Below, piece after piece: positions 7,968 through 16,797 of a stretch of 64,000 nt of DNA; the stretch's first letter is position 1, and each line of letters begins with the position of its first letter. The notes under the pieces were generated by a model. The model had not been told where the DNA came from. It ran no database searches and saw only the letters and a list, made by a program, of their open reading frames with translations. The DNA comes from Pseudomonas moorei (GTDB taxonomy: Bacteria > Pseudomonadota > Gammaproteobacteria > Pseudomonadales > Pseudomonadaceae): the NCBI RefSeq assembly GCF_008801475.1, contig NZ_VZPP01000010.1:62001-126000 (forward strand). Reading direction: 5' to 3'. Made by a program: the position numbers and the translations under genes.

Positions 7968-8603
7968 TCAAGGCGTATCAGGCTGATTCGCCGGATGCGC
8001 TTTGATGAACGCCGGATGTGTCGCCGCCAGCGCCGCCACGCGACGGATGCGTGGATAGGCCTCAAGCGCAATATTGAAGCGTTCGGCCGCATACAGCTGC
8101 GGGATCAGGTAGACGTCGGCCAGACCTGGCTCAGGCCCGAAGCAGTAACCCTCATCGCCGATCAACTGCTCCACCGTCGCCAGCCCCTGGCTTATCCAGT
8201 GCCCGATCCACTCCACCACCTGCGGCTCGTCGTGGCCCAACTGGCGCAGCCTGTTGAGCACGCTGACGTTGTGCAATGGATGCACATCGCAGCCGATCAC
8301 CGCCGCTACGCCACGTTCATGGGCGCGGGCCGCGAGGTCTTTCGACAGCAGCGGCGCGTGTGGATAACGCTCTTCCAGGTACTCGATGATCGCCGGTGAC
8401 TGGATCAGCAGCTCGCCTTCATCGGTTCGCAAGGCCGGCACGCGGCCCTGCGGGTTGATGGCCAGATACGGCGGCTGGCGGTGCTCGCCACCCGGCGGCG
8501 CGATCAGGTTGACCGGCAGCGCCTGGTAATCCAGGCCTTTGAGCGCCAAAGCGATGCGCACCCGATACGACGAGGTCGAACGGTAATAGGTATAGAGCTG
8601 CAT
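7968..8603 (-). CDS. maiA: Maleylacetoacetate isomerase
   Basis: 211-residue zeta-class glutathione transferase. The N-terminal thioredoxin-like domain has the motif STSSYRVRIALALKG, and the C-terminal helical domain contains the family stretch CDVHPLHNVSVLNRL. It isomerises maleylacetoacetate to fumarylacetoacetate using glutathione, the second step after homogentisate cleavage. It is last in the hmgA-fahA-maiA run, 12 bases after fahA, and presumably in one transcript controlled by the IclR regulator upstream. Confidence 0.95.
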   Translation of the reverse strand: MQLYTYYRSTSSYRVRIALALKGLDYQALPVNLIAPPGGEHRQPPYLAINPQGRVPALRTDEGELLIQSPAIIEYLEERYPHAPLLSKDLAARAHERGVAAVIGCDVHPLHNVSVLNRLRQLGHDEPQVVEWIGHWISQGLATVEQLIGDEGYCFGPEPGLADVYLIPQLYAAERFNIALEAYPRIRRVAALAATHPAFIKAHPANQPDTP

Positions 8604-8615
8604 GACCCGTTCCCC

Positions 8616-9920
8616 TTAGCGCGCCGGCAACACTTTGCCGCGGCATTCGCCGAAACCGATGGACGCAAAACCTTCACGGCGGCAACGGCCACGAAGAATG
8701 ATTTCATCGCCGTCTTCGAGGAATTTGCGCACTTCGCCCGATGCCAGTTCGATCGGCTTTTTACCGCCCTCGGTGATTTCCAGCAGGCTGCCGAACTGAC
8801 CATTTTCCGGCCCGGACAAGGTGCCCGATCCGAACAGGTCGCCGGCTTGCAACTGGCAGCCGTTGACGCTGTGGTGCGCGACCATTTGCGCCACGGTCCA
8901 GTACATGTGTTGTGTGTTGCTCAGGGTCAGGCGATGGGCTGGCAGGTTCTGCTCGCGCATGGCTTCGGTCAGCAGCAGCACTTCCAGCTCGATGTCGAAG
9001 GCGCCAGCGGCCTGATCACGCTTGTCGAACAGGTACGGCAGCGGCTGCGGATCGCCTTCAGGACGCGCGGGCTGGGCGCGACGGAACGGCTCTAGCGCTT
9101 CGGCGGTGACGACCCACGGCGAGATGCTGGTGATGAAGCTCTTCGACAGGAACGGCCCCAGCGGCTGGTATTCCCACGCCTGGATATCCCGTGCCGACCA
9201 GTCGTTGAGCAGGCAGAAACCGGCGATGTGATCGGCGGCGTCGCCAATGGCGATGGAGTCGCCCATCTCGTTGCCCTGACCGATCCAGATGCCCAGTTCC
9301 AGTTCGTAGTCCAGGCGCGCGCAAGGGCCGAAAGTCGGTTCGCTCTGACCGGCCGGCAAGGTCTGGCCTTTCGGGCGACGCACGTCAGTGCCGGAGGGGC
9401 GAATGGTCGAGGCGCGGCCGTGGTATCCGATCGGCACGTACTTGTAGTTCGGCAGCAACGGGTTGTCCGGGCGGAACAGTTTGCCGACGTTCTGCGCGTG
9501 TTCGATACCGACATAGAAGTCGGTGTAGTCGTTGATTTTCGCCGGCAGGTGCATCACGCAATCCGCCGCCAGTGGCAGGAGTTTTGCGCCCTGGGCTTCG
9601 ATCTTGCCGCGCAGGCTGCTGCCTTCTTCGAGCAACTCGATCAAACGTTCACGCAAGGCCACGCGGGCTTCACGACCGAGTTCGAAGAACGCATTCAACT
9701 GACCACCACGGGTGGCTTCGACGGCGGCTTTTGCTGCGCCATCGAACAGGCCGGCCTCGAGTGCGGCCTCCAGATCGAAGATATACTCACCGATGGCCAC
9801 GCCACTGCGTGGCGCCGAACCCTTCACGCTGAAGACGCCCAGCGGCAGGTTTTGCAAAGGGAAATCCGTATGGCCGTTGGCGGAAGCAACCCAACTGCGA
9901 GGGATGGAAGTTTGCGTCAT
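8616..9920 (-). CDS. fahA: Fumarylacetoacetase
   Basis: 434 residues. An N-terminal SH3-like domain (about 15-115) is followed by the FAH catalytic domain, with metal and active-site stretches such as DYTDFYVGIEHAQNVGKLFR, YHGRAST and LDYELELGIWIG. It hydrolyses fumarylacetoacetate to fumarate and acetoacetate, completing tyrosine and phenylalanine breakdown. Three bases separate it from hmgA, indicating one operon. Confidence 0.96.
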   Translation of the reverse strand: MTQTSIPRSWVASANGHTDFPLQNLPLGVFSVKGSAPRSGVAIGEYIFDLEAALEAGLFDGAAKAAVEATRGGQLNAFFELGREARVALRERLIELLEEGSSLRGKIEAQGAKLLPLAADCVMHLPAKINDYTDFYVGIEHAQNVGKLFRPDNPLLPNYKYVPIGYHGRASTIRPSGTDVRRPKGQTLPAGQSEPTFGPCARLDYELELGIWIGQGNEMGDSIAIGDAADHIAGFCLLNDWSARDIQAWEYQPLGPFLSKSFITSISPWVVTAEALEPFRRAQPARPEGDPQPLPYLFDKRDQAAGAFDIELEVLLLTEAMREQNLPAHRLTLSNTQHMYWTVAQMVAHHSVNGCQLQAGDLFGSGTLSGPENGQFGSLLEITEGGKKPIELASGEVRKFLEDGDEIILRGRCRREGFASIGFGECRGKVLPAR

Positions 9921-9923
9921 GGG

Positions 9924-11228
9924 TTATCTCCGTGTCGGGTCGAAAGTCGCGGGCAATGTGGCCCAGCAGGCATCGTAGTTGGTTTGCAGTTGCGGGCAAT
10001 CGAGGGCGAACCGGCTTGGACGCAGCACCTGGCTGGTCTCGAACATGAAGGCCATGGTGTTGTCGATTTTCACCGGCTTGAGGTCAGCGTTGATGGCTTT
10101 GGTGCAGGTTTCGCCATCCGGGCCGTGCGCGCTCATGCAGCTGTGCAAGGAAGCACCGCCGGGCACAAAGCCTTCAGCCTTGGCGTCGTACTCGCCTTTG
10201 ATCAGGCCCATGAATTCGTTCATCAGGTTACGGTGGAACCATGGTGGACGGAAGGTGTTCTCGGCCACCATCCAGCGTGGCGGGAAGATCACGAAGTCGA
10301 GATTGGCCAGGCCGTGGACGCTGGTCGGCGAGGTCAATACGGTGAAAATCGACGGGTCGGGGTGATCGAAGCTGACGGTGCCGATGGTGTTGAACCGGCG
10401 CAGGTCATATTTGTACGGCACGTTGTTGCCGTGCCAGGCGACCACGTTCAGCGGTGAATGATCGAGCTCGCAGCCCCACAGCTGACCGAGGAATTTCTGC
10501 ACCAGCGTGGTCGGCTGCTTGAGGTTTTCGTAATGGGCCACCGGGGTCAGGAAGTCCCGCGGATTGGCCAGGCCGTTGCTGCCGATCGGCCCCAGATCCG
10601 GCAGGCGAAGCGGCGCGCCATGGTTCTCGGCGATGTAGCCACGGGCTTGCGGGTCGAGCAGTTCGATGCGGAATTTCAAACCGCGCGGTAGCACGGCGAT
10701 TTCCAGTGGCTCGAGTTCGAGCACGCCCAGTTCCGTGGCAATGCGCAGACGGCCCTGCTCCGGCACCAGCAGCCATTCGCCGTCGGCGTTGAAGAACACC
10801 CGTTCCATGGAGCGGTTGGCGCGGTAGCTATAGATGCTGATCCCGGCCGGTTTGTCGGCGCTGGCGTTGGCGGCCATGCTCACCAGGCCGTCGATGAAGT
10901 CCGTCGGTTCGGCGGGAATATCCAGCGGGTTCCAGCGCAGCCGATTAGGGGTCACTTCACCCAATGGGCCACCGGCCAGTTGCCGCTCGAGCTTGACGAA
11001 TGCCGGATGATTGGCCGATGGCTGGATGCGGTACATCCACGTACGCCGCGCTTCACTGCGGGCCATGGTGAACGCGGTGCCGGAGAACAGTTCGGTGTAG
11101 AGGCCGTACGGGGCTTTTTGCGGCGCGTTCTGGCCGACCGGCAGCGCACCGGGCAATGCCTCACTGCTGAATTCGTTGCCGAAGCCTGACTGGTAAGCCA
11201 GCGCTGGCGCCGTTGAATCGAGGTTCAT
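9924..11228 (-). CDS. hmgA: Homogentisate 1,2-dioxygenase
   Basis: 434 residues. The C-terminal cupin contains the iron-binding set (FRPPWFHRNLMNEFMGLIKG with its His and Glu, and a later His in MSAHGPD) and the active-site segment VAWHGNNVPYKYDLRRFN. It opens the ring of homogentisate with O2 to give maleylacetoacetate. It is first gene of the operon. An IclR-type regulator is divergent, and palindromic operator-like sites lie between them at 11307-11333. Confidence 0.97.
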   Translation of the reverse strand: MNLDSTAPALAYQSGFGNEFSSEALPGALPVGQNAPQKAPYGLYTELFSGTAFTMARSEARRTWMYRIQPSANHPAFVKLERQLAGGPLGEVTPNRLRWNPLDIPAEPTDFIDGLVSMAANASADKPAGISIYSYRANRSMERVFFNADGEWLLVPEQGRLRIATELGVLELEPLEIAVLPRGLKFRIELLDPQARGYIAENHGAPLRLPDLGPIGSNGLANPRDFLTPVAHYENLKQPTTLVQKFLGQLWGCELDHSPLNVVAWHGNNVPYKYDLRRFNTIGTVSFDHPDPSIFTVLTSPTSVHGLANLDFVIFPPRWMVAENTFRPPWFHRNLMNEFMGLIKGEYDAKAEGFVPGGASLHSCMSAHGPDGETCTKAINADLKPVKIDNTMAFMFETSQVLRPSRFALDCPQLQTNYDACWATLPATFDPTRR

Positions 11229-11306
11229 GGAGCCTCCTGAACAGGGAGTGGGCAGTGGCCTGTCGCTCCATTGCAGAGGTCTGGGACACGCCGGGGTTAT
11301 TTTTAT

Positions 11307-11333
11307 CGTAATTCAATTACGCTTAACGTAATT
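11307..11333. promoter_or_regulatory. Putative HmgR operator: three AATTACG/CGTAATT half-sites
   Basis: Half-sites are CGTAATT at 11307-11313, AATTACG at 11315-11321 and CGTAATT at 11327-11333. The last two form a perfect inverted repeat with a 5-base spacer. The cluster lies between divergent hmgA and the IclR gene. In P. putida the homologous repressor is known to bind a 17-base palindrome at the hmgA promoter, so this is the best operator candidate here. Confidence 0.72.
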
Positions 11334-11394
11334 TGATTGGTATTGACCGTCAAGCTATAAAGACGCCCATTCGTCCCGGGATCACACCGCCTCC

Positions 11395-12210
11395 ATGGAA
11401 AAGCCAGACAGCAACGGTAAACAGAAAGTACGCTCGGCCGAGGTGGGTACCGACATCCTCAAGGCCCTGGCGCAGTTGTCCCCCTCGACTTCGCTCTCGC
11501 GCCTGGCCGAGCACGTGCAGATGCCGGCGAGCAAAGTTCACCGCTATCTGCAGGCGCTGATCGCCAGCGGTTTTGCCGAACAGAACAGCGTCACCAACCA
11601 TTACGGCCTGGGCCGCGAAGCCTTGCGCGTCGGGCTGGCCGCACTCAATAGTATGGACGTGCTGAAAGTCGCCGCCCTGCCCTTGGCCGAGTTGCGCGAC
11701 GACTTGAACGAAACCTGCTTCCTGGCGGTATGGGGCAACCAGGGGGCAACCGTGGTGCACATCGAGCCGGCGGTGCGTGCGGTGACGGTTGTGACGCAAT
11801 TGGGCTCGGTGCTGCCGTTGCTCAGTTCGTCGACGGGACTGGTCTTTGGCGCCTACCTGCCCAAGCGCGAGACCGCGGACCTGCGCGAGCAGGAATTGCG
11901 GGGCCAATCAGCCCACGCCCTGGCGGATGACCCAACCTATGCCGCCATGTGCGAACAGATCCGCGCACGCGGCCTGCATCATGTGCATGGTTTGTTGATG
12001 CCCGGTGTGGATGCCTTGTCGGCGCCGGTGTTCAATGCGATGGGGAAAGTGGTGGCCGTGCTGACGGTGGTGGGCCCGGCATCGCTGTTTCACGCCGACG
12101 AAAACGGCCCGGCGGCGCAGCGATTACTCGCGGCATCGCGGGCCGTCAGTTGGCGCATGGGATACGAGAGTCCCGCCCGCTCAGAGGTGCTGGAGGGAGC
12201 ACGCAAATAA
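11395..12210 (+). CDS. hmgR: IclR-family regulator of the homogentisate operon
   Basis: 271 residues. A winged helix-turn-helix lies at about 12-70 (VGTDILKALAQLSPSTSLSRLAEHVQMPASKVHRYLQALIASGF), then an IclR effector domain (LRDDLNETCFLAVWGNQGATVVHIEP). In P. putida the divergent IclR protein HmgR represses hmgABC and is released by homogentisate. The gene order and operator-like repeats here match, so the same role is inferred. The gene symbol follows that homology. Confidence 0.85.
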   Translation: MEKPDSNGKQKVRSAEVGTDILKALAQLSPSTSLSRLAEHVQMPASKVHRYLQALIASGFAEQNSVTNHYGLGREALRVGLAALNSMDVLKVAALPLAELRDDLNETCFLAVWGNQGATVVHIEPAVRAVTVVTQLGSVLPLLSSSTGLVFGAYLPKRETADLREQELRGQSAHALADDPTYAAMCEQIRARGLHHVHGLLMPGVDALSAPVFNAMGKVVAVLTVVGPASLFHADENGPAAQRLLAASRAVSWRMGYESPARSEVLEGARK

Positions 12211-12243
12211 CATTCATACCCACTGCCGCGGGTATCACTGCTT

Positions 12244-12570
12244 TCAACCGTTTACGGAGCCACCCAGAAAAACCTGGGCGATGTCTACGCCCATTCTGTT
12301 TAGCTCGTCAAAATCGAGACCTTTGAAACGAAAGTCCGGGTCGAATGTGTAAGGCTCGGAAAACAACCCCAGGTGCTCTCCTTCAAAGTAGGGAGTCTCG
12401 CGATCCTGCAACTGCAGAAGGAACGCCCACACCAGTGTTTGGGAATAAGTCACCAACGGTTCGTCAAGTTTATTAATGCCATTCACATACACTTTATCGA
12501 CATTGATACCACGCCCGCTGAGTCTTGCATGCAACATGGCACGCACCCGTTCAATATTCAGCTCTTCCAT
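12244..12570 (-). CDS. Hypothetical protein, 108 residues
   Basis: I do not recognise this family. The start MEELNIERVRAML is preceded by a good ribosome binding site (AAGGAAG). The protein is acidic and soluble, with an N-terminal helix, a segment LVTYSQTLVWAFLLQLQDRE likely helical, and an aromatic-rich C-terminal part (EPYTFDPDFRFKGLDFDEL). No membrane segment or signal peptide. GC content is lower than its neighbours. It stands alone between the hmg regulator and the large LuxR gene. Confidence 0.6.
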   Translation of the reverse strand: MEELNIERVRAMLHARLSGRGINVDKVYVNGINKLDEPLVTYSQTLVWAFLLQLQDRETPYFEGEHLGLFSEPYTFDPDFRFKGLDFDELNRMGVDIAQVFLGGSVNG

Positions 12571-12713
12571 GATTTAACTTCCTTGTTTGCCAATTAATGA
12601 ATCTTCGTTAGTTGTTGCCGGAAAGCATACTAGGCAAATTCACACACCACGCACGCAGTAGAATGTTTCGCTATCTTGCAGGTAATACTCAACCCACTTT
12701 AAGAGCACCCGTT

Positions 12714-15266
12714 TCATCCTGACGATATGAGCCCTAACTTCTTCGCAGTGGCCACGGCTTGGGTACGACGCTCGACACCCAATTTGCTGTGTATTCGCCG
12801 TGCATGGGTCTTCACGGTATGCAAGGAAATAAACAACTGTTCGGCAATCTGTTGATTGGAGTTGCCTTGGGCGATCAGGCTCAGCACCTCCAGTTCTCGT
12901 ACGCTCAATGGATTGGCGTCCAGCGTTGACGGCGCCAGGGGCTCCTCCTCACCCAAGCGACTGAGCAATGTCGGCTGTCGCAGGCGCAGTTCGCACAAGG
13001 CTTGTTGCAAATGGCAGCGTTTCACCAGTTCCAGCCCGGCCTGCAAGGCCGACTTCGCCAGTGCAGTCTCGCCCATCAGATCGGCCACTTCGCAAATCGC
13101 CAATTGCAACTCCGCTTCAAGCGCCAGCCTGGCATCACGTTGCGCTTGATCAAGCAACGCCTTGAGCCGCTCCAGGGGGTGCTTCGCCTGTTGCAGATAC
13201 GTCTCGGCGATCACCAGCTGGTATTCGATCCGCGCGATCAGTTCGATGGTGGCCGGAGGTGCCTGGCGGGCCTGAGGTCCACGGTAGTGCCGCAGGACTC
13301 GGGTCAACGCTTCACAAGCCAATGTCGTGCGACCTTGCTGCAACCAGAAGTGACTGCTGATCTGCAGCAGTGCGCTGCGATAAACCGTGTCGGGAATCTG
13401 CCGCTGCTGCATCAACCGTTCGGCATCACGTAACCGGTCAAACGCCTGTGCGTAATCGCGCTGATTGGCGGCCACCTGTGCCAACCCGAGAAAACCATAC
13501 AACGCGCGTTTGTCCTGACTGTGCAGGCAGTCCTGCAGACCGGACTGGAAGAACCGGGATGCCAGGCCATCCTGCCCCTGGCAGAGCGCCAGACGTCCGC
13601 GTCGCAAGGCAATCCGCCCCAGCAGCGGCGTCGGGCGATCGGCCTGCCGACACAGTAATTCATGGATATCCGCCAACAAGCTTTCGGCTCGCTGGGGAGC
13701 ACCGCGCTGCTCCAGCCACTGGGCATGATCGAGTTCGAGCAAGCCTTCAAAGAGCAGCGAACCCTGCGCCCGCGCCAGACAAAGCGCCTCACGATTGAAG
13801 GCCTGTGCGCCATCGAGGTCGGCGGTCAGCAGCGCTTGCTGGGTCAGCCCGGACAGGCATAACAAGCGCGCGGCCCAAGCGTCGGAGTCCAACTCGGCCA
13901 GCGCCTCGATAAAGTGCGTGCGCGCCGCTTCCATCCGCCCCTGCAAATGCAGCAACCAGCCCTGCTGAGCCTGCCAGCGCGCCAGCAGTTGCCGTTGCAG
14001 GGCAGCCGTCGGCTGAGGCGTGAACCGCACCAGTTGCTCGATGCACGACGCGGCCTGATCGAAGCGCCCGGCAAACAACAACGCCGCGGTGATCAAACCC
14101 ACCAATTGCGGCGTACCAAGGGTCAATTCTTCACCTTGGCGCTCATGCAGACTGAGCAACAGACGCACATTCTCCCGGCGGAACAAATGCTCAAAGCTGA
14201 AGTGCTGCAACAGGCTGACCGCCACCTCGAACTCTTCGGCCAACAATGCCTGCTCGAACGCGCCCTGCCAGTCCTCCTCGGCGGTGAACCACTGGCAGGC
14301 GCGCCGGTGCCAGGAGCGCCCTGCCGAACCTTGTTCCTCGCGCATGGCCCGGGCCAATGGCACGAACACCCGCAACCAGTCGGGCGAGTCCTCCCAGGGT
14401 TCGATGAAACATCCCATGTCCTGCAAGGCGTGCAACCACTGCGCGCCCTCACCGGCGCCAAACAGATGCTCGCACAGGCTGGCATTGAAGCGCGGCAGGT
14501 GCGCCAGCACTTGCCAGGCTTCCACCAGTTCTGGCGGCAAGGTGTTGAACAGTTCATGTTGCAGGTAATCGAGCAACGTCGCCGATCGCCCCTGCCTGCC
14601 CTCCCCGGTCGCCCACTGACAACCGTCGAGCAAGGCGATGCGCACGCCGGCGCACCAGCCACCGCTACGCTGGATGATCCTCCTTGCCGTATTGGCTGAC
14701 TGCGGCGGCACGACATGGACGATCAATTGTTCGATGTCCGATTCGTTGAATGCCAGGGCGCGCGCCTCGCATTCGTACAACTCATCGTCGAGCAACAAGC
14801 GTGGCCAGTTGCATGATGGACGCCGGCGCGAACCCAACCACCAGTTCAACAGTGGATTTCTGACAGCCAGTAAACGGTCCAGCAAGCGGTCGAGCTCAGG
14901 ATTGGGCACGCGACAGTAATCATCGAGAAACAGCCAGGTCGGCGTCTGCAACCGGGCCAGAGCCTCCAGCAAAGCGGGCTCGTCCGCGGCAGCCAGCCCC
15001 AGTGCGCAGGCCAGCCGTTGCTGGAACTCGACGACACTCAAGGACGCCCCCGCCAACGACAGCCAATACACGCGACAGTGCGTTGGTGCTCGCAGCAGAC
15101 ACTCGGTGAGCAGTGCGGTCTTGCCGCTGCCGGCCGGGGCGCAAAGCAACTTCACCCGCGCCGACGAGGCCAGCAACGGCGCGGTCAACCGGTCGCGAGA
15201 CAGGTGATGAGCAGACAAACGAGGCAGAGGTCCAGGACGGTCCAGACTCAGGGTCATGGCAGTCAT
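12714..15266 (-). CDS. MalT/LuxR-type large ATP-binding transcriptional regulator
   Basis: 850 residues. A P-loop lies near the N-terminus (APAGSGKT, 43-50) with a probable Walker B (LFLDDY) in a STAND-type NTPase domain. A long helical, TPR-like middle follows (about 340-740), then a C-terminal LuxR helix-turn-helix (LSVRELEVLSLIAQGNSNQQIAEQLFISLHTVKTHARRIHSKLGV, about 785-845). Such proteins are inducer-dependent activators. The DUF1302/DUF1329 pair lies directly upstream on the same strand, separated by a terminator, and is the likely target. The inducer is unknown. Confidence 0.87.
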   Translation of the reverse strand: MTAMTLSLDRPGPLPRLSAHHLSRDRLTAPLLASSARVKLLCAPAGSGKTALLTECLLRAPTHCRVYWLSLAGASLSVVEFQQRLACALGLAAADEPALLEALARLQTPTWLFLDDYCRVPNPELDRLLDRLLAVRNPLLNWWLGSRRRPSCNWPRLLLDDELYECEARALAFNESDIEQLIVHVVPPQSANTARRIIQRSGGWCAGVRIALLDGCQWATGEGRQGRSATLLDYLQHELFNTLPPELVEAWQVLAHLPRFNASLCEHLFGAGEGAQWLHALQDMGCFIEPWEDSPDWLRVFVPLARAMREEQGSAGRSWHRRACQWFTAEEDWQGAFEQALLAEEFEVAVSLLQHFSFEHLFRRENVRLLLSLHERQGEELTLGTPQLVGLITAALLFAGRFDQAASCIEQLVRFTPQPTAALQRQLLARWQAQQGWLLHLQGRMEAARTHFIEALAELDSDAWAARLLCLSGLTQQALLTADLDGAQAFNREALCLARAQGSLLFEGLLELDHAQWLEQRGAPQRAESLLADIHELLCRQADRPTPLLGRIALRRGRLALCQGQDGLASRFFQSGLQDCLHSQDKRALYGFLGLAQVAANQRDYAQAFDRLRDAERLMQQRQIPDTVYRSALLQISSHFWLQQGRTTLACEALTRVLRHYRGPQARQAPPATIELIARIEYQLVIAETYLQQAKHPLERLKALLDQAQRDARLALEAELQLAICEVADLMGETALAKSALQAGLELVKRCHLQQALCELRLRQPTLLSRLGEEEPLAPSTLDANPLSVRELEVLSLIAQGNSNQQIAEQLFISLHTVKTHARRIHSKLGVERRTQAVATAKKLGLISSG

Positions 15267-15356
15267 AGTGAGGCGCCTTTTTATAGTTGTGGCGCCACCC
15301 TAGACCTCTCCCGAACGCTTGTTGAAGAAGTATTCAGCAGACTGATTTACACCCAT

Positions 15357-15385
15357 AAAAAAGGTGACCGCGAGGTCACCTTTTT
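15357..15385. terminator. Bidirectional rho-independent terminator
   Basis: aaaaaa-ggtgacc-gcga-ggtcacc-ttttt: a perfect 7-base stem with A and T runs on both sides. It lies past the stop of the DUF1329 gene and ends that operon before the LuxR-type gene. Confidence 0.85.
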
Positions 15386-15406
15386 GTGTAAGAGCCTGTA
15401 GGAAGA

Positions 15407-16774
15407 CTACTTCACACCTGTACTCCTCAAGGCTGCAGGCGTGTAGTCCCCGGCTTTTGCCGCGATGTTGAATTCGAAGCTGCGCTTCTCTTCGTTTTTC
15501 ATCCCCAGGGCGATGTAACGACCGGCAATCAAGTCATACAGCGCTTCGACGGTATAGGCCGGAACCTGATGATCGTAGTAGAACTGGGCATGCCCCTCGG
15601 CCACACGCCAGAGCTGTCCGCGACCGTCGTAGTGATCGGCCAGGGCCACTTGCCAGGTGTCTTCGTCGAGGTACATGTGGCGCTTGGCGTATATGTGCCG
15701 CTCGTTGGGCTTGACCGTGGCGACAACCTCCCAGACCCGGTGCAACTCATAGCGGGTCAGGTCCTGATTGATGTGCCCGGCCTTGATCACATCGGTGTAC
15801 TTCAGGTCAGGCGAATCGAGCTTGTAGCTGTTGTACGGGATGTACATTTCTTTCTTGCCGATCAGTTTCCAGTCGTAGCGATCAGGCGCTCCGGAAAACA
15901 TGTCGAAGTTGTCGGTGGTGCGTAACCCGTCCGATGAGGTGCCGACGCCGTCATAGGCCACTTGCGGTGCACGCCGTACGCGACGCTGGCCGGCGTTGTA
16001 GATCCACGCCTTGCGCGGCTCCTGGACCTGATCGAGGGTCTCGTGAACCAGCAACACGTTGCCCGCCAGCCGCGCCGGTGCGGTCACCTCCTGCTTGAAA
16101 TAGCTGAGCACGTTCTCATCGCTGCCCGGTTTGTAATCCCCTAGCAGGGACGGTACGGCCACCTCGTCCTTGAAGCGAATGACGGTGAAATCACCATTCG
16201 ATTGCGGCGTTGCCTGGGTAATGGTGCGTCGCAGATTACCGCCGTGATAACGGGTGATGTGGTTCCAGATCACCTCGACTCCGTTCTTTGGAATCGGGAA
16301 CGCGTAATAGCGATTGCCGGTGAAGTTGGCCAGACCGTTACCGTCGTTGATCGGCGTTACATTGAGCGCGCTGCGCTTGGCCGACTCGTAGATTTCCGGT
16401 GGCAGGGCCGCGGTGCGGTGCGTCGGATATACCGGGATTCTGTAAGTCTCGGGATAGCGTTTAAACATCGCAATCTGCCCATCGGACAGCTTGTCCTTGT
16501 ACTTGTCGACCGTCGCGGCCGTGATGACGAACAAGGGCTTTTCATTGGCGAATGGATCGGCCAGGAACCCCTTGCTGTCCACCGCACCGGCGTTTTTCGG
16601 GAGGCCGCCGGTCCAGGGTGGAATCGAACCGTCGGCGTTGCCGGCCTTCTCCGCACCGAGCGGTGTAAGGCTGGTGCCGAGTTTGTTGGCTTCTTCCGGC
16701 GTCACCGCCGCCATCACGTTGGCGGCCAGCAGACCGAGGGCCAGGGCACCGCATTGCAGAATCATCTTGCGCAT
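15407..16774 (-). CDS. DUF1329 family exported protein
   Basis: 455 residues starting at MRKMILQCGALALGLLAANVMA, a clear signal peptide. This ATG has a ribosome binding site (GAGAAGG) about 9 bases upstream; an ATG three codons earlier has no room for one. DUF1329 proteins are periplasmic or outer-membrane associated and structurally related to the LolA/LolB fold. They are typically encoded next to DUF1302 proteins, as here, in loci for hydrophobic substrates. Precise function is unknown. It follows the DUF1302 gene by 23 bases. Confidence 0.85.
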   Translation of the reverse strand: MRKMILQCGALALGLLAANVMAAVTPEEANKLGTSLTPLGAEKAGNADGSIPPWTGGLPKNAGAVDSKGFLADPFANEKPLFVITAATVDKYKDKLSDGQIAMFKRYPETYRIPVYPTHRTAALPPEIYESAKRSALNVTPINDGNGLANFTGNRYYAFPIPKNGVEVIWNHITRYHGGNLRRTITQATPQSNGDFTVIRFKDEVAVPSLLGDYKPGSDENVLSYFKQEVTAPARLAGNVLLVHETLDQVQEPRKAWIYNAGQRRVRRAPQVAYDGVGTSSDGLRTTDNFDMFSGAPDRYDWKLIGKKEMYIPYNSYKLDSPDLKYTDVIKAGHINQDLTRYELHRVWEVVATVKPNERHIYAKRHMYLDEDTWQVALADHYDGRGQLWRVAEGHAQFYYDHQVPAYTVEALYDLIAGRYIALGMKNEEKRSFEFNIAAKAGDYTPAALRSTGVK

Positions 16775-16797
16775 GGAAATCATCCTTCTCAGCCAGA

